A stretch of 64,000 bases of DNA from Pandoraea apista (GTDB lineage: Bacteria > Pseudomonadota > Gammaproteobacteria > Burkholderiales > Burkholderiaceae). Of the stretch, positions 9,488-18,264 are shown in pieces. Location: positions 4,836,001 to 4,900,000 of the forward strand of contig NZ_CP013481.2 in the NCBI RefSeq assembly GCF_001465595.2, read 5' to 3'. The notes beneath the pieces were generated by a model, which searched no databases, was not told the origin of the DNA, and saw only the letters and a program-made list of their open reading frames with translations. The translations under genes and the position numbers were made by a program. Within the stretch, counting starts at the first letter, position 1. Every line of letters starts with the position of its first letter.

Positions 9488-10525
9488 ATGTCCGAACGCG
9501 CCCTCAGCGCTGAACGCGCTGCTTATTACGAACACATCGGCCGCAATCACATGGCCCCGCTGTGGGAGTCGCTGCATAGCCTGGTGCCCCCGCAGCCGCG
9601 CCCGCGTGTGGTGCCTGCGATCTGGAAATACAACGAAGTCCGCCCGCTGGTGATGGAAGCCGGCAGTGTCATCAGCGCCGAAGAGGCCGTGCGCCGCGTG
9701 CTGATTCTGCAAAACCCGGGCACGCCCGGCTCGTCGAGCATCACCGGCTCGCTCTATGCAGGGCTGCAACTGATTCTGCCGGGCGAGATCGCACCGAGCC
9801 ATCGCCATACGCAGTCGGCCCTGCGCTTCATTGTGGAAGGCCGCGGTGCGTGGACTGCCGTGAACGGCGAGCGCACCACCATGCATCCGGGCGACTTCAT
9901 CATTACGCCGTCGTGGACATGGCATGACCACGGCAACCCGGCAGACGGCGAGCCGGTCGTGTGGCTCGACGGTCTGGACATTCCGCTCGTGCAGTACTTC
10001 GATGCGGGCTTCGCCGAGAACTATCCCGAGTCGCAGCAGCCGGTGCAGCGGCCCGAGGGCGACAGCTTTGCGCGCTATGGCTACAACATGCTGCCGGTGC
10101 ATCACAAGGTGAGCGATCCGACCTCGCCGATCTTCAGCTATCCGTACGCCCGCTCGCGCGAAGCGCTCGACACGCTGTATCGCAACGGCGAGCTCGATCC
10201 GTGGGACGGTATCAAGCTGCGCTACGTCAATCCGGCGACCGGTGGCTGGCCGATGCCGACCATGGCGACGTTTATGCAGTACCTGCCCGCCGGCTTTCAG
10301 GGCAAGACCTATCGCAGCACCGACGCCACGGTCTTCTCGGTGGTCGAGGGCCGCGGCACGGTGCGCATTGGCGACGAGGTGTTCCAGTTCGAGCCGCGCG
10401 ATCACTTCGTCGTGCCCTCGTGGGCACCGGTGCAACTTGCCGCGCTCGAAGACGCCGTGCTGTTCAGCTACTCGGATCGCCCGGTGCTCGCCGCGCTGAA
10501 CCTGCTGCGCGAGTCGCGCACCTGA
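9488..10525 (+). CDS. gentisate 1,2-dioxygenase
   Basis: A 345-residue bicupin ring-cleavage dioxygenase that opens gentisate (2,5-dihydroxybenzoate) to maleylpyruvate using Fe(II) and O2. The first cupin has the metal motif [17 protein letters not shown] (His 105 and 107) and [11 protein letters not shown] (His 146 and 148). The second cupin (about residues 260-330: [22 protein letters not shown]) is present, with fewer histidines, as usual. A GGAG ribosome site precedes ATG 9488. It is the first gene of a five-gene plus-strand operon that also encodes the downstream hydrolase and isomerase, the producing hydroxylase and a transporter. Confidence 0.95.
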   Translation: MSERALSAERAAYYEHIGRNHMAPLWESLHSLVPPQPRPRVVPAIWKYNEVRPLVMEAGSVISAEEAVRRVLILQNPGTPGSSSITGSLYAGLQLILPGEIAPSHRHTQSALRFIVEGRGAWTAVNGERTTMHPGDFIITPSWTWHDHGNPADGEPVVWLDGLDIPLVQYFDAGFAENYPESQQPVQRPEGDSFARYGYNMLPVHHKVSDPTSPIFSYPYARSREALDTLYRNGELDPWDGIKLRYVNPATGGWPMPTMATFMQYLPAGFQGKTYRSTDATVFSVVEGRGTVRIGDEVFQFEPRDHFVVPSWAPVQLAALEDAVLFSYSDRPVLAALNLLRESRT

Positions 10526-10623
10526 TCGCGCACCCCACCAATAAACGGGCATCGCGCGCCTGACGTCCGGTCGGACAGCGCACGTTGCCACTCCTTTTCC
10601 CTTTATTCGTCGAGTCAAACACT

Positions 10624-11322
10624 ATGTCCTTCGTCTTCGCTCCGCCCGCCACCGTCGCCATTCCCGTTGTCGGCAGCAACGATCAGTTCGCCGTGCGCCG
10701 CGTGTATTGCGTAGGCCGCAACTACGCCGCCCACGCACGCGAAATGGGCTTCGATCCCGACCGCGAGCCGCCGTTCTTCTTCTGCAAGCCGGCCGATGCC
10801 GTGGTGCCGGTGGCCTACGGCGAGACCCTCGAACTGAAGTATCCGGCGCAAACGTCGAACTATCATTACGAGGCTGAACTGGTCGCCGTGATCGGTAAGG
10901 CCGGTTCGGACATTCCGCTCGATCAGGCGCTCGACCACGTATGGGGTTACGCCGTGGGCCTCGACATGACGCGCCGCGACCTGCAAATGAAGATGCGCGA
11001 AATGGGGCGTCCGTGGGAAATCGGCAAGGCGTTCGACGCCTCGGCCCCCATCGGCCCGATCCATCCGGTGTCGAGCGTGGGTCACATCGAGAAGGCCGGT
11101 ATCTCGCTAACGGTCGACGGCGTGCAAAAGCAGAAGAGCGACGTGACGCATCTGATCTGGTCGGTCGCCGAGACGGTCTCGTATCTGTCGCAGTTCTTCC
11201 GCCTCGAGCCGGGCGATCTGATCTATACCGGCACGCCCGAAGGCGTGGGCCCAGTCAAGGCGGGCGAAACGATGGTGACCGCCGTCGAAGGCCTCGGCGA
11301 GATCACGGTGCGTGTGGTCTGA
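10624..11322 (+). CDS. nagK: fumarylpyruvate hydrolase (FAH superfamily)
   Basis: A 232-residue fumarylacetoacetate-hydrolase-superfamily enzyme. Visible family motifs: VYCVGRNYAAHAREMG near the N-terminus, the metal-site carboxylates in HYEAELVAVIG, and GDLIYTGTPEGVGP near the C-terminus. In gentisate pathways this enzyme cleaves fumarylpyruvate to fumarate and pyruvate. Placement between gentisate dioxygenase and a zeta-class GST isomerase supports that role over the homoprotocatechuate or homogentisate versions. It is 98 bases after the dioxygenase and 9 bases before the isomerase. Confidence 0.92.
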   Translation: MSFVFAPPATVAIPVVGSNDQFAVRRVYCVGRNYAAHAREMGFDPDREPPFFFCKPADAVVPVAYGETLELKYPAQTSNYHYEAELVAVIGKAGSDIPLDQALDHVWGYAVGLDMTRRDLQMKMREMGRPWEIGKAFDASAPIGPIHPVSSVGHIEKAGISLTVDGVQKQKSDVTHLIWSVAETVSYLSQFFRLEPGDLIYTGTPEGVGPVKAGETMVTAVEGLGEITVRVV

Positions 11323-11331
11323 GGCATCGCC

Positions 11332-11973
11332 ATGCAGCTCTACAGCTTCTTCAATAGCTCGACGTCGTATCGCGTGCGCATTGCGCTCGCGCTCAAGGGA
11401 CTGACGTTCGACACCATTCCCGTGAACATCCGGGTCGGCGAGCATCGTGCCGGGGCGTATGTCGACGAGATCAATCCGTCGGCCGTCGTGCCCGCCATCG
11501 TGGACGGCGACATCACCCTCGGTCAGTCCATCGCCATCATCGACTATCTGGAGGCGAAGTATCCCGAGCCGCGTCTGTTGCCGCAGGACATTGAAGCCCG
11601 CGCCCGTGTGCTTGAACTGTCGATGCTCATCAGTTGCGACATTCACCCGGTGAACAACCTGCGCATTCTGAAGTATCTGCAAGGTCCGCTGGGGCTGAGT
11701 GCCGAGCAGAAGAACGCGTGGTACGAGCACTGGATCGCCGAGGGCATGGCCGGGGTGGAGCGATTGCTCGCAAAACATGGTCATGGCAGTTGGTGCTTTG
11801 GCGACCAACCCACGCTCGCCGACGTCTGCCTGATTCCGCAAATCGCCAACGCTCAGCGCATGGGCTGCGATTTGTCGGCTTATCCGCGCGCAATGGCAGT
11901 GTATGCACATGCCCAGACGCACCCGGCATTCCTTGCGGCAGCTCCCAATCGTCAGCCGGATTACACGGCGTAA
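11332..11973 (+). CDS. nagL: maleylpyruvate isomerase, zeta-class glutathione transferase
   Basis: A 213-residue zeta-class GST. The N-terminal thioredoxin-like domain has SSTSYRVRIALALKG, with the serine cluster that activates glutathione, then PSAVVPAIVD and LGQSIAIIDYLE. The C-terminal helical domain has the N-capping segment QPTLADVCLIPQ. The enzyme isomerises maleylpyruvate to fumarylpyruvate with glutathione as cofactor. Homologues in tyrosine breakdown act on maleylacetoacetate; the gentisate operon context argues for maleylpyruvate. It starts 9 bases after the hydrolase stop. Confidence 0.92.
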   Translation: MQLYSFFNSSTSYRVRIALALKGLTFDTIPVNIRVGEHRAGAYVDEINPSAVVPAIVDGDITLGQSIAIIDYLEAKYPEPRLLPQDIEARARVLELSMLISCDIHPVNNLRILKYLQGPLGLSAEQKNAWYEHWIAEGMAGVERLLAKHGHGSWCFGDQPTLADVCLIPQIANAQRMGCDLSAYPRAMAVYAHAQTHPAFLAAAPNRQPDYTA

Positions 11974-12013
11974 CTGATATCCGGAACGGCTGGAAGGGCC
12001 GCAGGAGACAACC

Positions 12014-13231
12014 ATGAGTCAAACCTCTCAACCCAAAGCGCTCGTCGTTGGCGGCGGCATCGGCGGCCTCGCCGCTGCGCTGGCGCTCGCCAACCAGGGC
12101 GTGCACATCGAACTGCTGGAGCAGGCCGAGACTATCGGCGAGATCGGTGCGGGCATTCAGCTCGCAGCCAATGCATTTGCGGCGCTCGACGCGCTCGGCG
12201 TGGGCGAGGCCGCCCGCGGCCGTTCGGTCTTCACCGATCACATCACGCTGCGCGACGCCATCGACCGCAGCATCATCGCGGAAGTCGACGTCGGTACGCC
12301 GTATCGCGAGCGCTTCGGCAATCCGTACGCCGTGATCCACCGGGCCGACATTCATTTGTCGATTCTCGAAGCGGTGCAACGCAACCCGCTGATCCAGTTC
12401 CGGACCGCTACGCGCGTCGAGTCGCTGGCGCAGGACGACAAGGGCGTGACCGTCATCGACCAGCATGGCGAACGCCACACGGCCGACGCGGTGATCGGCT
12501 GCGACGGCGTGAAGTCTGCCGTGCGCGCCGCGCTGATCGGCGACGAACCGCGTGTCACCGGACATGTGGTGTATCGCGCCGTGGTCGATGTCGAGAACAT
12601 GCCCAGGGATTTGCAAGTCAACGCGCCGGTCGTGTGGGCGGGTCCGAACTGCCACCTCGTGCATTACCCGCTGCGCGGCGGCAAGCAATACAACCTGGTG
12701 GTGACGTTCCATAGCCGCGAGCAGGAAGTCTGGGGCGTGCGTGACGGCAGCAAGGAGGAAGTGCTGTCGTATTTCGAGGGTATCGACGCGCTGCCGCACC
12801 AGATGCTCGACCGTCCGACGTCGTGGCGACGCTGGGCCACCGCCGACCGCGACCCGGTCGCGCAGTGGAGCTTCGGCCGCGCCACGATCCTGGGCGACGC
12901 CGCTCACCCGATGACGCAATACATCGCGCAAGGGGCCTGTCAGGCGCTGGAAGATGCCGTCACGCTCGGGGCCGCCTACGCAGCCGCGAACGGCGATTTC
13001 GTCGATGCGTTCCGCCGCTACGAAGACGCCCGCATTCCCCGCACGGCGCGCGTGCTGTATGGCGCACGCGACATGGGCCGCGTGTATCACGCGAAGGGGG
13101 TAGACCGCTGGGTGCGCAACTCGCTGTGGAAAGGCCGCACGCAACCGCAGTTCTACGACGCCCTGCAGTGGCTGCACGGATGGCGCGCAGAGAACTGTCT
13201 GTCGCAAACGCCCTGGCTCACCGGTGAGTGA
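12014..13231 (+). CDS. 3-hydroxybenzoate 6-monooxygenase, FAD-dependent
   Basis: A 405-residue single-component aromatic hydroxylase of the PHBH/salicylate-hydroxylase class. It has the FAD Rossmann motif VVGGGIGGLAAALAL (about residues 11-25), the DG motif VIGCDGVKSAVR and the GD motif LGDAAHPMTQYIAQGACQA. It would hydroxylate 3-hydroxybenzoate para to the OH using NADH and O2, giving gentisate. Substrate is inferred from the operon: all downstream gentisate steps are next to it, matching mhbM/nagX-type clusters. A salicylate 5-hydroxylase would need extra components that are absent. A ribosome site (AGGAG) lies just upstream of ATG 12014. Confidence 0.92.
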   Translation: MSQTSQPKALVVGGGIGGLAAALALANQGVHIELLEQAETIGEIGAGIQLAANAFAALDALGVGEAARGRSVFTDHITLRDAIDRSIIAEVDVGTPYRERFGNPYAVIHRADIHLSILEAVQRNPLIQFRTATRVESLAQDDKGVTVIDQHGERHTADAVIGCDGVKSAVRAALIGDEPRVTGHVVYRAVVDVENMPRDLQVNAPVVWAGPNCHLVHYPLRGGKQYNLVVTFHSREQEVWGVRDGSKEEVLSYFEGIDALPHQMLDRPTSWRRWATADRDPVAQWSFGRATILGDAAHPMTQYIAQGACQALEDAVTLGAAYAAANGDFVDAFRRYEDARIPRTARVLYGARDMGRVYHAKGVDRWVRNSLWKGRTQPQFYDALQWLHGWRAENCLSQTPWLTGE

Positions 13232-13460
13232 ACCGGGTCGCGCTACGGCGCATGGCAAGCGCCATCGTCCGTAGCCGGGAAATTCGAGATTCGTCATTCG
13301 AAATTTGCCGCGTGACGCCCCTACCGTCGCGTGGCACCCCATCATGCCGCCTCTGGCAATTGATGGATTTGCAGCACCCATAACAACAATCACTGCACTG
13401 CACTCTGGCGACGCAGGCCTGCCCGCTGCGCCGCTTCTGGCACCTTCGAGGAGACAACTT

Positions 13461-14804
13461 ATGCCAGCTACCCCCATCAACGTCACGGCGTTCATCGACC
13501 GGCATCGCATCTCGCCGTTTCAGGTGATGATCGTCGTTCTGTGCTTCCTGATCGTTGCGATCGACGGCTTCGACACCGCCGCCATCGGCTTCATCGCGCC
13601 GGCCATTCGCGCCGAATGGTCGCTCACCCCCGCACATCTCGCGCCGCTCTTCGGCGCCGGGCTGGCCGGCCTGATGGCGGGGGCCTTTCTGTTCGGGCCG
13701 CTCGCCGACAGGTTCGGCCGCAAGACCATTCTCATCTTCTCCGTGCTGTTCTTCGGCGTGGCGAGCCTCGCGTCGGCCTGGTCGATGGAGCTGCGGCAAC
13801 TGATCGCCCTGCGCTTCCTCACAGGCCTCGGTCTTGGCGGCGCAATGCCCAATGCCATCACGCTGACGTCGGAGTATTGCCCCGATTCGCGCCGGTCTTT
13901 CCTCGTGACGACCATGTTCTGCGGCTTCACGCTGGGCTCGGCGCTGGGCGGTCTCGCCTCGGCCGGCTTGATCGAAGCCTTCGGATGGCGCTCCGTGCTG
14001 GTCGTGGGCGGTGTCATGCCGCTCGTGCTCGGCGTCATCCTGATCCGCGCGCTGCCGGAATCGGTGCGCTACCTCGTGAAGGCGGGAAAATCGCCGGAAC
14101 GCGTCGCCGCCTGGCTGCAACGCATTGCGCCGCATGAGGATCTGCGCGGCGCGACGTTCAATATCGCATCGAAGCCGTCGACCACGTCTCCTGTCGGGCA
14201 TCTCTTCAAGCCGGAGCTGCTGCGTGGCACGCTGCTCTTCTGGGTCACGTTCTTCATGAGCCTGCTCGTGATCTATCTGCTTTCGAGCTGGTTGCCGACA
14301 CTGCTTCGCACCAACGGTCTGACGCTGCGTAACGCTGCCATTGTCACCGCCATGTTCCAGGTGGGCGGCACGCTCGGGGCCATTGTGCTGGGCTGGTTGA
14401 TGGACCGCTTCAATCCGCATTACGTGTTGGCGGCCGCGTATGTGCTGGCCGGCATTTGCGTGGCGGCCGTCGGCCCGCTCGCCAGTTCACCGGTGCTCGC
14501 CTCGGTGGCCGTGTTCTGGGCAGGCTTCTGCGTGTCGGGCGGACAGGTTGGCGCTAACGCGCTCTCCGCCGACTTCTATCCGACGGACTGCCGCGCCACA
14601 GGCGTGAGCTGGGCCAACGGGGTCGGACGCCTTGGTTCGGTCGTCGGTTCGGTGGGCGGCGCATCGATGCTCGCCATGGGCTGGTCCATGCCGGCCCTGT
14701 TCGCGACGATCGGGGTACCGGCCGTACTCGCCGGGCTGACCATGCTGACTCTGGGCCGTCTGCGTCACCGGCAAGCCGCCCTCGCGGTACAAGCCACCGC
14801 CTGA
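13461..14804 (+). CDS. aromatic acid:H+ symporter (AAHS family), probable 3-hydroxybenzoate/gentisate importer
   Basis: A 447-residue, 12-helix major facilitator of the AAHS family (PcaK, BenK, MhbT, GenK). Key motifs: DGFDTAAIGFIAPAI in helix 1, GPLADRFGRKTILI after helix 2, FLTGLGLGGAMPNAITLTSEY in helix 4 and the second-half loop LGWLMDRFNPH. ATG 13461 is preceded by a GAGGAG site 7 bases away, which decides it against an upstream in-frame start at 13305. Being last in the gentisate operon it most likely imports the pathway's aromatic acid. A second AAHS gene of almost identical length is at 24700-26040. Confidence 0.9.
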   Translation: MPATPINVTAFIDRHRISPFQVMIVVLCFLIVAIDGFDTAAIGFIAPAIRAEWSLTPAHLAPLFGAGLAGLMAGAFLFGPLADRFGRKTILIFSVLFFGVASLASAWSMELRQLIALRFLTGLGLGGAMPNAITLTSEYCPDSRRSFLVTTMFCGFTLGSALGGLASAGLIEAFGWRSVLVVGGVMPLVLGVILIRALPESVRYLVKAGKSPERVAAWLQRIAPHEDLRGATFNIASKPSTTSPVGHLFKPELLRGTLLFWVTFFMSLLVIYLLSSWLPTLLRTNGLTLRNAAIVTAMFQVGGTLGAIVLGWLMDRFNPHYVLAAAYVLAGICVAAVGPLASSPVLASVAVFWAGFCVSGGQVGANALSADFYPTDCRATGVSWANGVGRLGSVVGSVGGASMLAMGWSMPALFATIGVPAVLAGLTMLTLGRLRHRQAALAVQATA

Positions 14805-14840
14805 GCGTTTCGCCTCGCGTAACGCACGCGACCAGTCCGA

Positions 14841-14872
14841 CGGGCGCCATTCGCACTGCGCGATGGCGCCCG
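14841..14872 (+). terminator. hairpin terminator-like structure after the gentisate operon
   Basis: CGGGCGCCAT (14841-14850) pairs perfectly with ATGGCGCCCG (14863-14872) around a 12-base loop that can extend the stem. It lies 37 bases after the transporter stop and is followed by TTCGCTTAT, only weakly T-rich, so it may be an imperfect intrinsic terminator. Confidence 0.6.
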
Positions 14873-15045
14873 TTCGCTTATGGCGCAAGGGGCCGACGTA
14901 AAAAAAGCACGGGCGGGTGCTGCACCGCGCAAATCAATGCGGATAGGAATAAAGTATCGGCTGACGGCGAAATCGAGTGCCCTCACGCACCCGCGTCGAT
15001 CCGACGCCACGCCGCGAATCCACATTCCTCAGCCGGAGATTGAAG

Positions 15046-15987
15046 GTGTCGCTGCCCCCACTGCTGGTCGTTATCCCGATGCACCCCGAGCAGTTGTCTG
15101 AACTGCAAGCCCGATTCGATGTGATCTACCGACCGAGCCATCACCCCGTGCCGCAAGGCTGGGGCGCCGACGGCGAGCGCGCGCGCTTCGTTCTCACGAA
15201 CGGCGCACGCGGCCTGAGTGCCGCCGAACTGGCGCATCTGCCGAACGTGGAATTCGTGAGTGCCCTGGGCGCCGGCTACGAGAATCTCGATCTGCCGGCG
15301 ATGCGCGCGCGCAACATCGTGGCGGTCAACGGCGCCGGCGCCAATGCGCCCACGGTGGCAGATCAGGGCTTTGCACTGCTGCTCGCCGTCGTGCGACGCA
15401 TTCCGGAGTACGACGCCGCCTGCCGCAAGGGGGTATGGCGTGACGCACTGCCGATGCAACCCGGCGTATCGGGCAAGAAGCTGGGTATCGTGGGACTGGG
15501 GGCCGTCGGCCGTCAGTTCGCCAAGCGCGGCGAAGGCTTCGACATGCAAATCGGTTACCGCAATCGCAGTCGTCGCGACGACTTGCCCGCGCACTATCGA
15601 TACTTCGACAGCGTGCTCGCGCTGGCCGAATGGGCCGACTATCTCGTGGTAACGGCACCGGGCGGGGCGGAGTCACACCACCTCGTGAATGCCGGCGTGC
15701 TGCGTGCGCTCGGCGAACACGGTTTTCTCGTCAATCTGGGACGCGGCAGCATCGTCGACACGGCCGCGCTGGCCGAGGCCTTGCGCAACGGCACGATCGC
15801 TGGCGCCGGGCTCGACGTGTACGAGGGCGAGCCGTCGCCGCCGGCGGCACTGATCGACTTGCAGAACGTGGTACTTAGCCCGCACGTGGCCGGGCGCTCG
15901 CCCGAGGCCGAAGCCGCCACAATCGCCATGTTCCTCGAGAACACGCGCCGTTATCAGGCGAACGAACCCTTGCTTACGACGCTGTGA
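15046..15987 (+). CDS. 2-hydroxyacid dehydrogenase (hydroxypyruvate/glyoxylate reductase-like)
   Basis: About 313 residues from GTG 15046, chosen because a GGAG site (15035-15038) sits 7 bases upstream; TTG 15040, ATG 15079 and a far start at 14977 are alternatives. It has the full D-2-hydroxyacid dehydrogenase set: the substrate-loop SALGAGYENLDLPAM, the NAD(P) motif LGIVGLGAVGRQFAKR, the catalytic Arg in VNLGRGSIVDTAAL, the Glu in LDVYEGEP and the His in LSPHVAGRS. GhrB-like and glyoxylate reductases show this pattern. It stands alone after the gentisate operon and is a different subfamily from the enzyme at 2582-3529. Confidence 0.9.
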   Translation: MSLPPLLVVIPMHPEQLSELQARFDVIYRPSHHPVPQGWGADGERARFVLTNGARGLSAAELAHLPNVEFVSALGAGYENLDLPAMRARNIVAVNGAGANAPTVADQGFALLLAVVRRIPEYDAACRKGVWRDALPMQPGVSGKKLGIVGLGAVGRQFAKRGEGFDMQIGYRNRSRRDDLPAHYRYFDSVLALAEWADYLVVTAPGGAESHHLVNAGVLRALGEHGFLVNLGRGSIVDTAALAEALRNGTIAGAGLDVYEGEPSPPAALIDLQNVVLSPHVAGRSPEAEAATIAMFLENTRRYQANEPLLTTL

Positions 15988-16000
15988 CCGGCGAAACGCC

Positions 16001-16252
16001 TCAGTGATTGTCCAGCCCGTCGATGCTGCGCTCAGGAGACGGTGTCAGCGTGACACCGTCGTTGACGGGCTCGAACTCGATGCTGCTCTTGGCGCTGCCC
16101 GTGGCGAAGACCGTCTCGCATGTCGGGCATTTCACTTCGGCATCCGAATGAAGATAATCATGGAGCGCCTGTACGGTCGGCTGACTCGCCGCAACGGCGA
16201 AGCGCGCCTGACAGGTGGGACAAACGACGAAACCGGTGTGGATCGACAGCAT
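16001..16252 (-). CDS. small protein with two CPTC knuckles (zinc-ribbon-like)
   Basis: An 83-residue protein containing VVCPTCQARFAVA near the N-terminus and VKCPTCETVFATG at about residues 40-50. Two CxxC pairs about 30 residues apart are typical of small zinc ribbons (MJ0042 or FmdB-like). The C-terminal third is acidic and polar, without a recognised domain. It converges with the hydroxyacid dehydrogenase (13-base gap) and is followed upstream by the glycine-zipper gene on the same strand. Function unknown; protein-protein or RNA contact roles are possible but unproven. Confidence 0.65.
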   Translation of the reverse strand: MLSIHTGFVVCPTCQARFAVAASQPTVQALHDYLHSDAEVKCPTCETVFATGSAKSSIEFEPVNDGVTLTPSPERSIDGLDNH

Positions 16253-16315
16253 GGCGGGCCTCCTGTGGTCCTGTAGTCTTTGATTCCTATAGTCCCGTAG
16301 GCAACGTCATCGATT

Positions 16316-16996
16316 CTACAGCCAGTCGGTTCGTCTCGGGCCGGCGCGCGCCGTATCGCGCTGAGGTCGGCGATCCGACGCCCCGTGGGGCGACGGCGGG
16401 TCGTTGGCAGCCACGCCAATCGTCGGTTCGGCAGGCTTCTCGGGCACGCTGAGGTGATGCACCCGCTCGCGCGGATCGAAGTCGCGCCACTCGCCGTTCT
16501 CCCATACGCCGTTGGCTTGTTCGATCTCTGCGGCACCGGCATCGCGCAACACGGCGATCGCCGCATCCGCCGTGGACTCGTTCACGTGAGTAGCGAGCAT
16601 GACCCCGGCGTCGCGCATGCCCGCTTCCGATGCCGAGACGCGCTCGCGGCTGCGCATGCGCCGCAGCGCACCGAAAAATGCGCCCAGATAGGCACCGCCC
16701 ATCATGCCGACAACGGGCACTAGCCAGAAGCGCCAGACCCCCATGAGCAACGCACCCACCACCAGCCCCAACGCGCCGCCGGCTATGACACCCTGAGCCG
16801 CGCCCTTACCCGCCGGGCGCGCGGCGGCATCAGCGTCGACATCGCCGCCGATCGGGAATCGGGCGTGCTGCCCCGTGGGGTTCAGAAAAAATACCGACAC
16901 GTCGGACGGCCGGAACGATCTGTCGTACAGGCGACTCGCTACGAGATTCGCCTGATCGAACGTCGTGAACCGCCCTGCCACGATCATTGCCATCAT
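16316..16996 (-). CDS. uncharacterised membrane protein with central glycine-rich hydrophobic segment
   Basis: 226 residues. The N-terminus (IVAGRFTTFDQANLVASRLYDRSF) looks like the small alpha-beta fold of general-stress GsiB/YflT-type proteins that begins many bacterial stress proteins. Residues about 65-110 form a glycine-rich hydrophobic stretch (GVIAGGALGLVVGALLMG, then VVGMMGGAYLGAFFGAL) like a paired glycine zipper. The C-terminal half has a second fold with DAAIAVLRDAGAAEIEQANG and then a polar disordered tail. Family members are often induced by stress, but no specific function is known. It is divergent from ku with a 263-base spacer, so co-regulation with the DNA-repair pair is conceivable. 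Confidence 0.7.
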   Translation of the reverse strand: MMAMIVAGRFTTFDQANLVASRLYDRSFRPSDVSVFFLNPTGQHARFPIGGDVDADAAARPAGKGAAQGVIAGGALGLVVGALLMGVWRFWLVPVVGMMGGAYLGAFFGALRRMRSRERVSASEAGMRDAGVMLATHVNESTADAAIAVLRDAGAAEIEQANGVWENGEWRDFDPRERVHHLSVPEKPAEPTIGVAANDPPSPHGASDRRPQRDTARAGPRRTDWL

Positions 16997-17259
16997 CTAC
17001 CTCCCTTTGCTGAATTCGCGTACCGATCTCAGTGGGATGAAAGCCCGGCGGCTTTGTTTCATCAAGGAATCCTTATGGAACCTGGCGACACATTGAGAAA
17101 ATCAATGCCCGGGAACCCGCACTCGGCGAGTTCAATCGCAACCCACATGGACCGCTGGCGAGCCGACCGCGTGGCCTGCGCCGCCTATACTGACAATTCG
17201 GCTCACGTCGTTCGCTTCGCCGCTGAATCAACCTTGCGAATCCTGCATTGGGAGTACTT

Positions 17260-18264
17260 ATGGCTCGCGCGATCTGGAAGGGCGCCATCAGTTTCGGACT
17301 GGTCAATGTGCCCGTCACGCTGTTTCCTGCTTCGACCACCCACACGCTCGATCTCGACTGGCTCGACAAACGCACGATGTCGCCGGTGGGTTATCGGCGC
17401 GTCAACAAGGAAAACGGCAAGGAAGTGCCGCGCGATCAGATCGTGCACGGCTATGAGTACGAAAAAGGGAATTACGTCGTATTGAGCGACGACGAGATTC
17501 GTTCCGCAAATCCGACGGCGACACAGACGGTCGACATTCTCGCGTTCGTCGATGCCACGGACGTCTCGTTCATGTATCTGGACACGCCCTACTACCTCGT
17601 GCCCGAACGCGGTGGCGCGAAGGCGTATGCGCTGCTGCACGCGGCACTCATCAAGGCGGCCAAGCTGGGTATTGCCCGTGTGGTGATGCATACGCGCGCC
17701 CATCTGGCCGTGCTGGCGCCGGCGGGCGACGCCCTCGTACTCGACACATTGCGCTGGCAGGACGAGATGCGCGACCCGGCCGAAGTCGGGCTGACGAAAG
17801 AGAAGCTCGGCAAGCTCGCCTCGCCGGGCGAGCGTGAGCTGGATATGGCGATCCGTCTGATCGACGAGATGTCCGGCCCCTGGCGTCCCGGCGACTACCA
17901 CGACACGTTTCAGGACGACCTCAAAGCGCTCATCGATCGCAAGATCGCGTCGGGCCAGACCCGTGAAGTCGCGCAGATCGAAGCGAGTGCGCCCAAGTTG
18001 TCCGGCAATGGCAACGTCACCGACCTGATGGCGCTGCTCAAGCAAAGCCTCGGCACCCGGGGCAAGCGCGAGGACGTTGCGGTCGAAGCGCAGGCGGTGG
18101 AACCGAAGGCGAAGGCGTCCGGCAGCGGGAAATCAACTACGTCGGTCACGAAGTCCGCCAAAAGGTCCACCCATAAGCCCGCGAAAGCCAAGCCCCGCAG
18201 GAAGACCGCCGCGAAGACGACATCGGCAAACAAGCCATCGGCCAAGCGCGCCAAAGGCCGGTGA
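17260..18264 (+). CDS. ku: non-homologous end-joining protein Ku
   Basis: A 334-residue bacterial Ku that forms a homodimeric ring on DNA double-strand ends and recruits LigD. The conserved core begins MARAIWKGAISFGLVNVPV and includes YEYEKGNYVVLSDDEI, YLVPERGGAKAYALL and the minimal C-terminal domain ending near residue 255. Beyond residue 265 there is a lysine/alanine-rich tail (about 60 residues, KPAKAKPRRKTAAK) resembling histone H1, longer than in minimal Ku proteins; such tails bind DNA in some species. GGAG at 17251 supports ATG 17260. A TATACT at about 17187 may be its -10. Its stop overlaps the ligD start (GTGA). Confidence 0.96.
   Translation: MARAIWKGAISFGLVNVPVTLFPASTTHTLDLDWLDKRTMSPVGYRRVNKENGKEVPRDQIVHGYEYEKGNYVVLSDDEIRSANPTATQTVDILAFVDATDVSFMYLDTPYYLVPERGGAKAYALLHAALIKAAKLGIARVVMHTRAHLAVLAPAGDALVLDTLRWQDEMRDPAEVGLTKEKLGKLASPGERELDMAIRLIDEMSGPWRPGDYHDTFQDDLKALIDRKIASGQTREVAQIEASAPKLSGNGNVTDLMALLKQSLGTRGKREDVAVEAQAVEPKAKASGSGKSTTSVTKSAKRSTHKPAKAKPRRKTAAKTTSANKPSAKRAKGR

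Noticed and set aside
11630..13510. 626-codon antisense frame over the isomerase and hydroxylase genes
   Set aside because: No recognisable motif; both plus-strand genes are full length with conserved active-site motifs.
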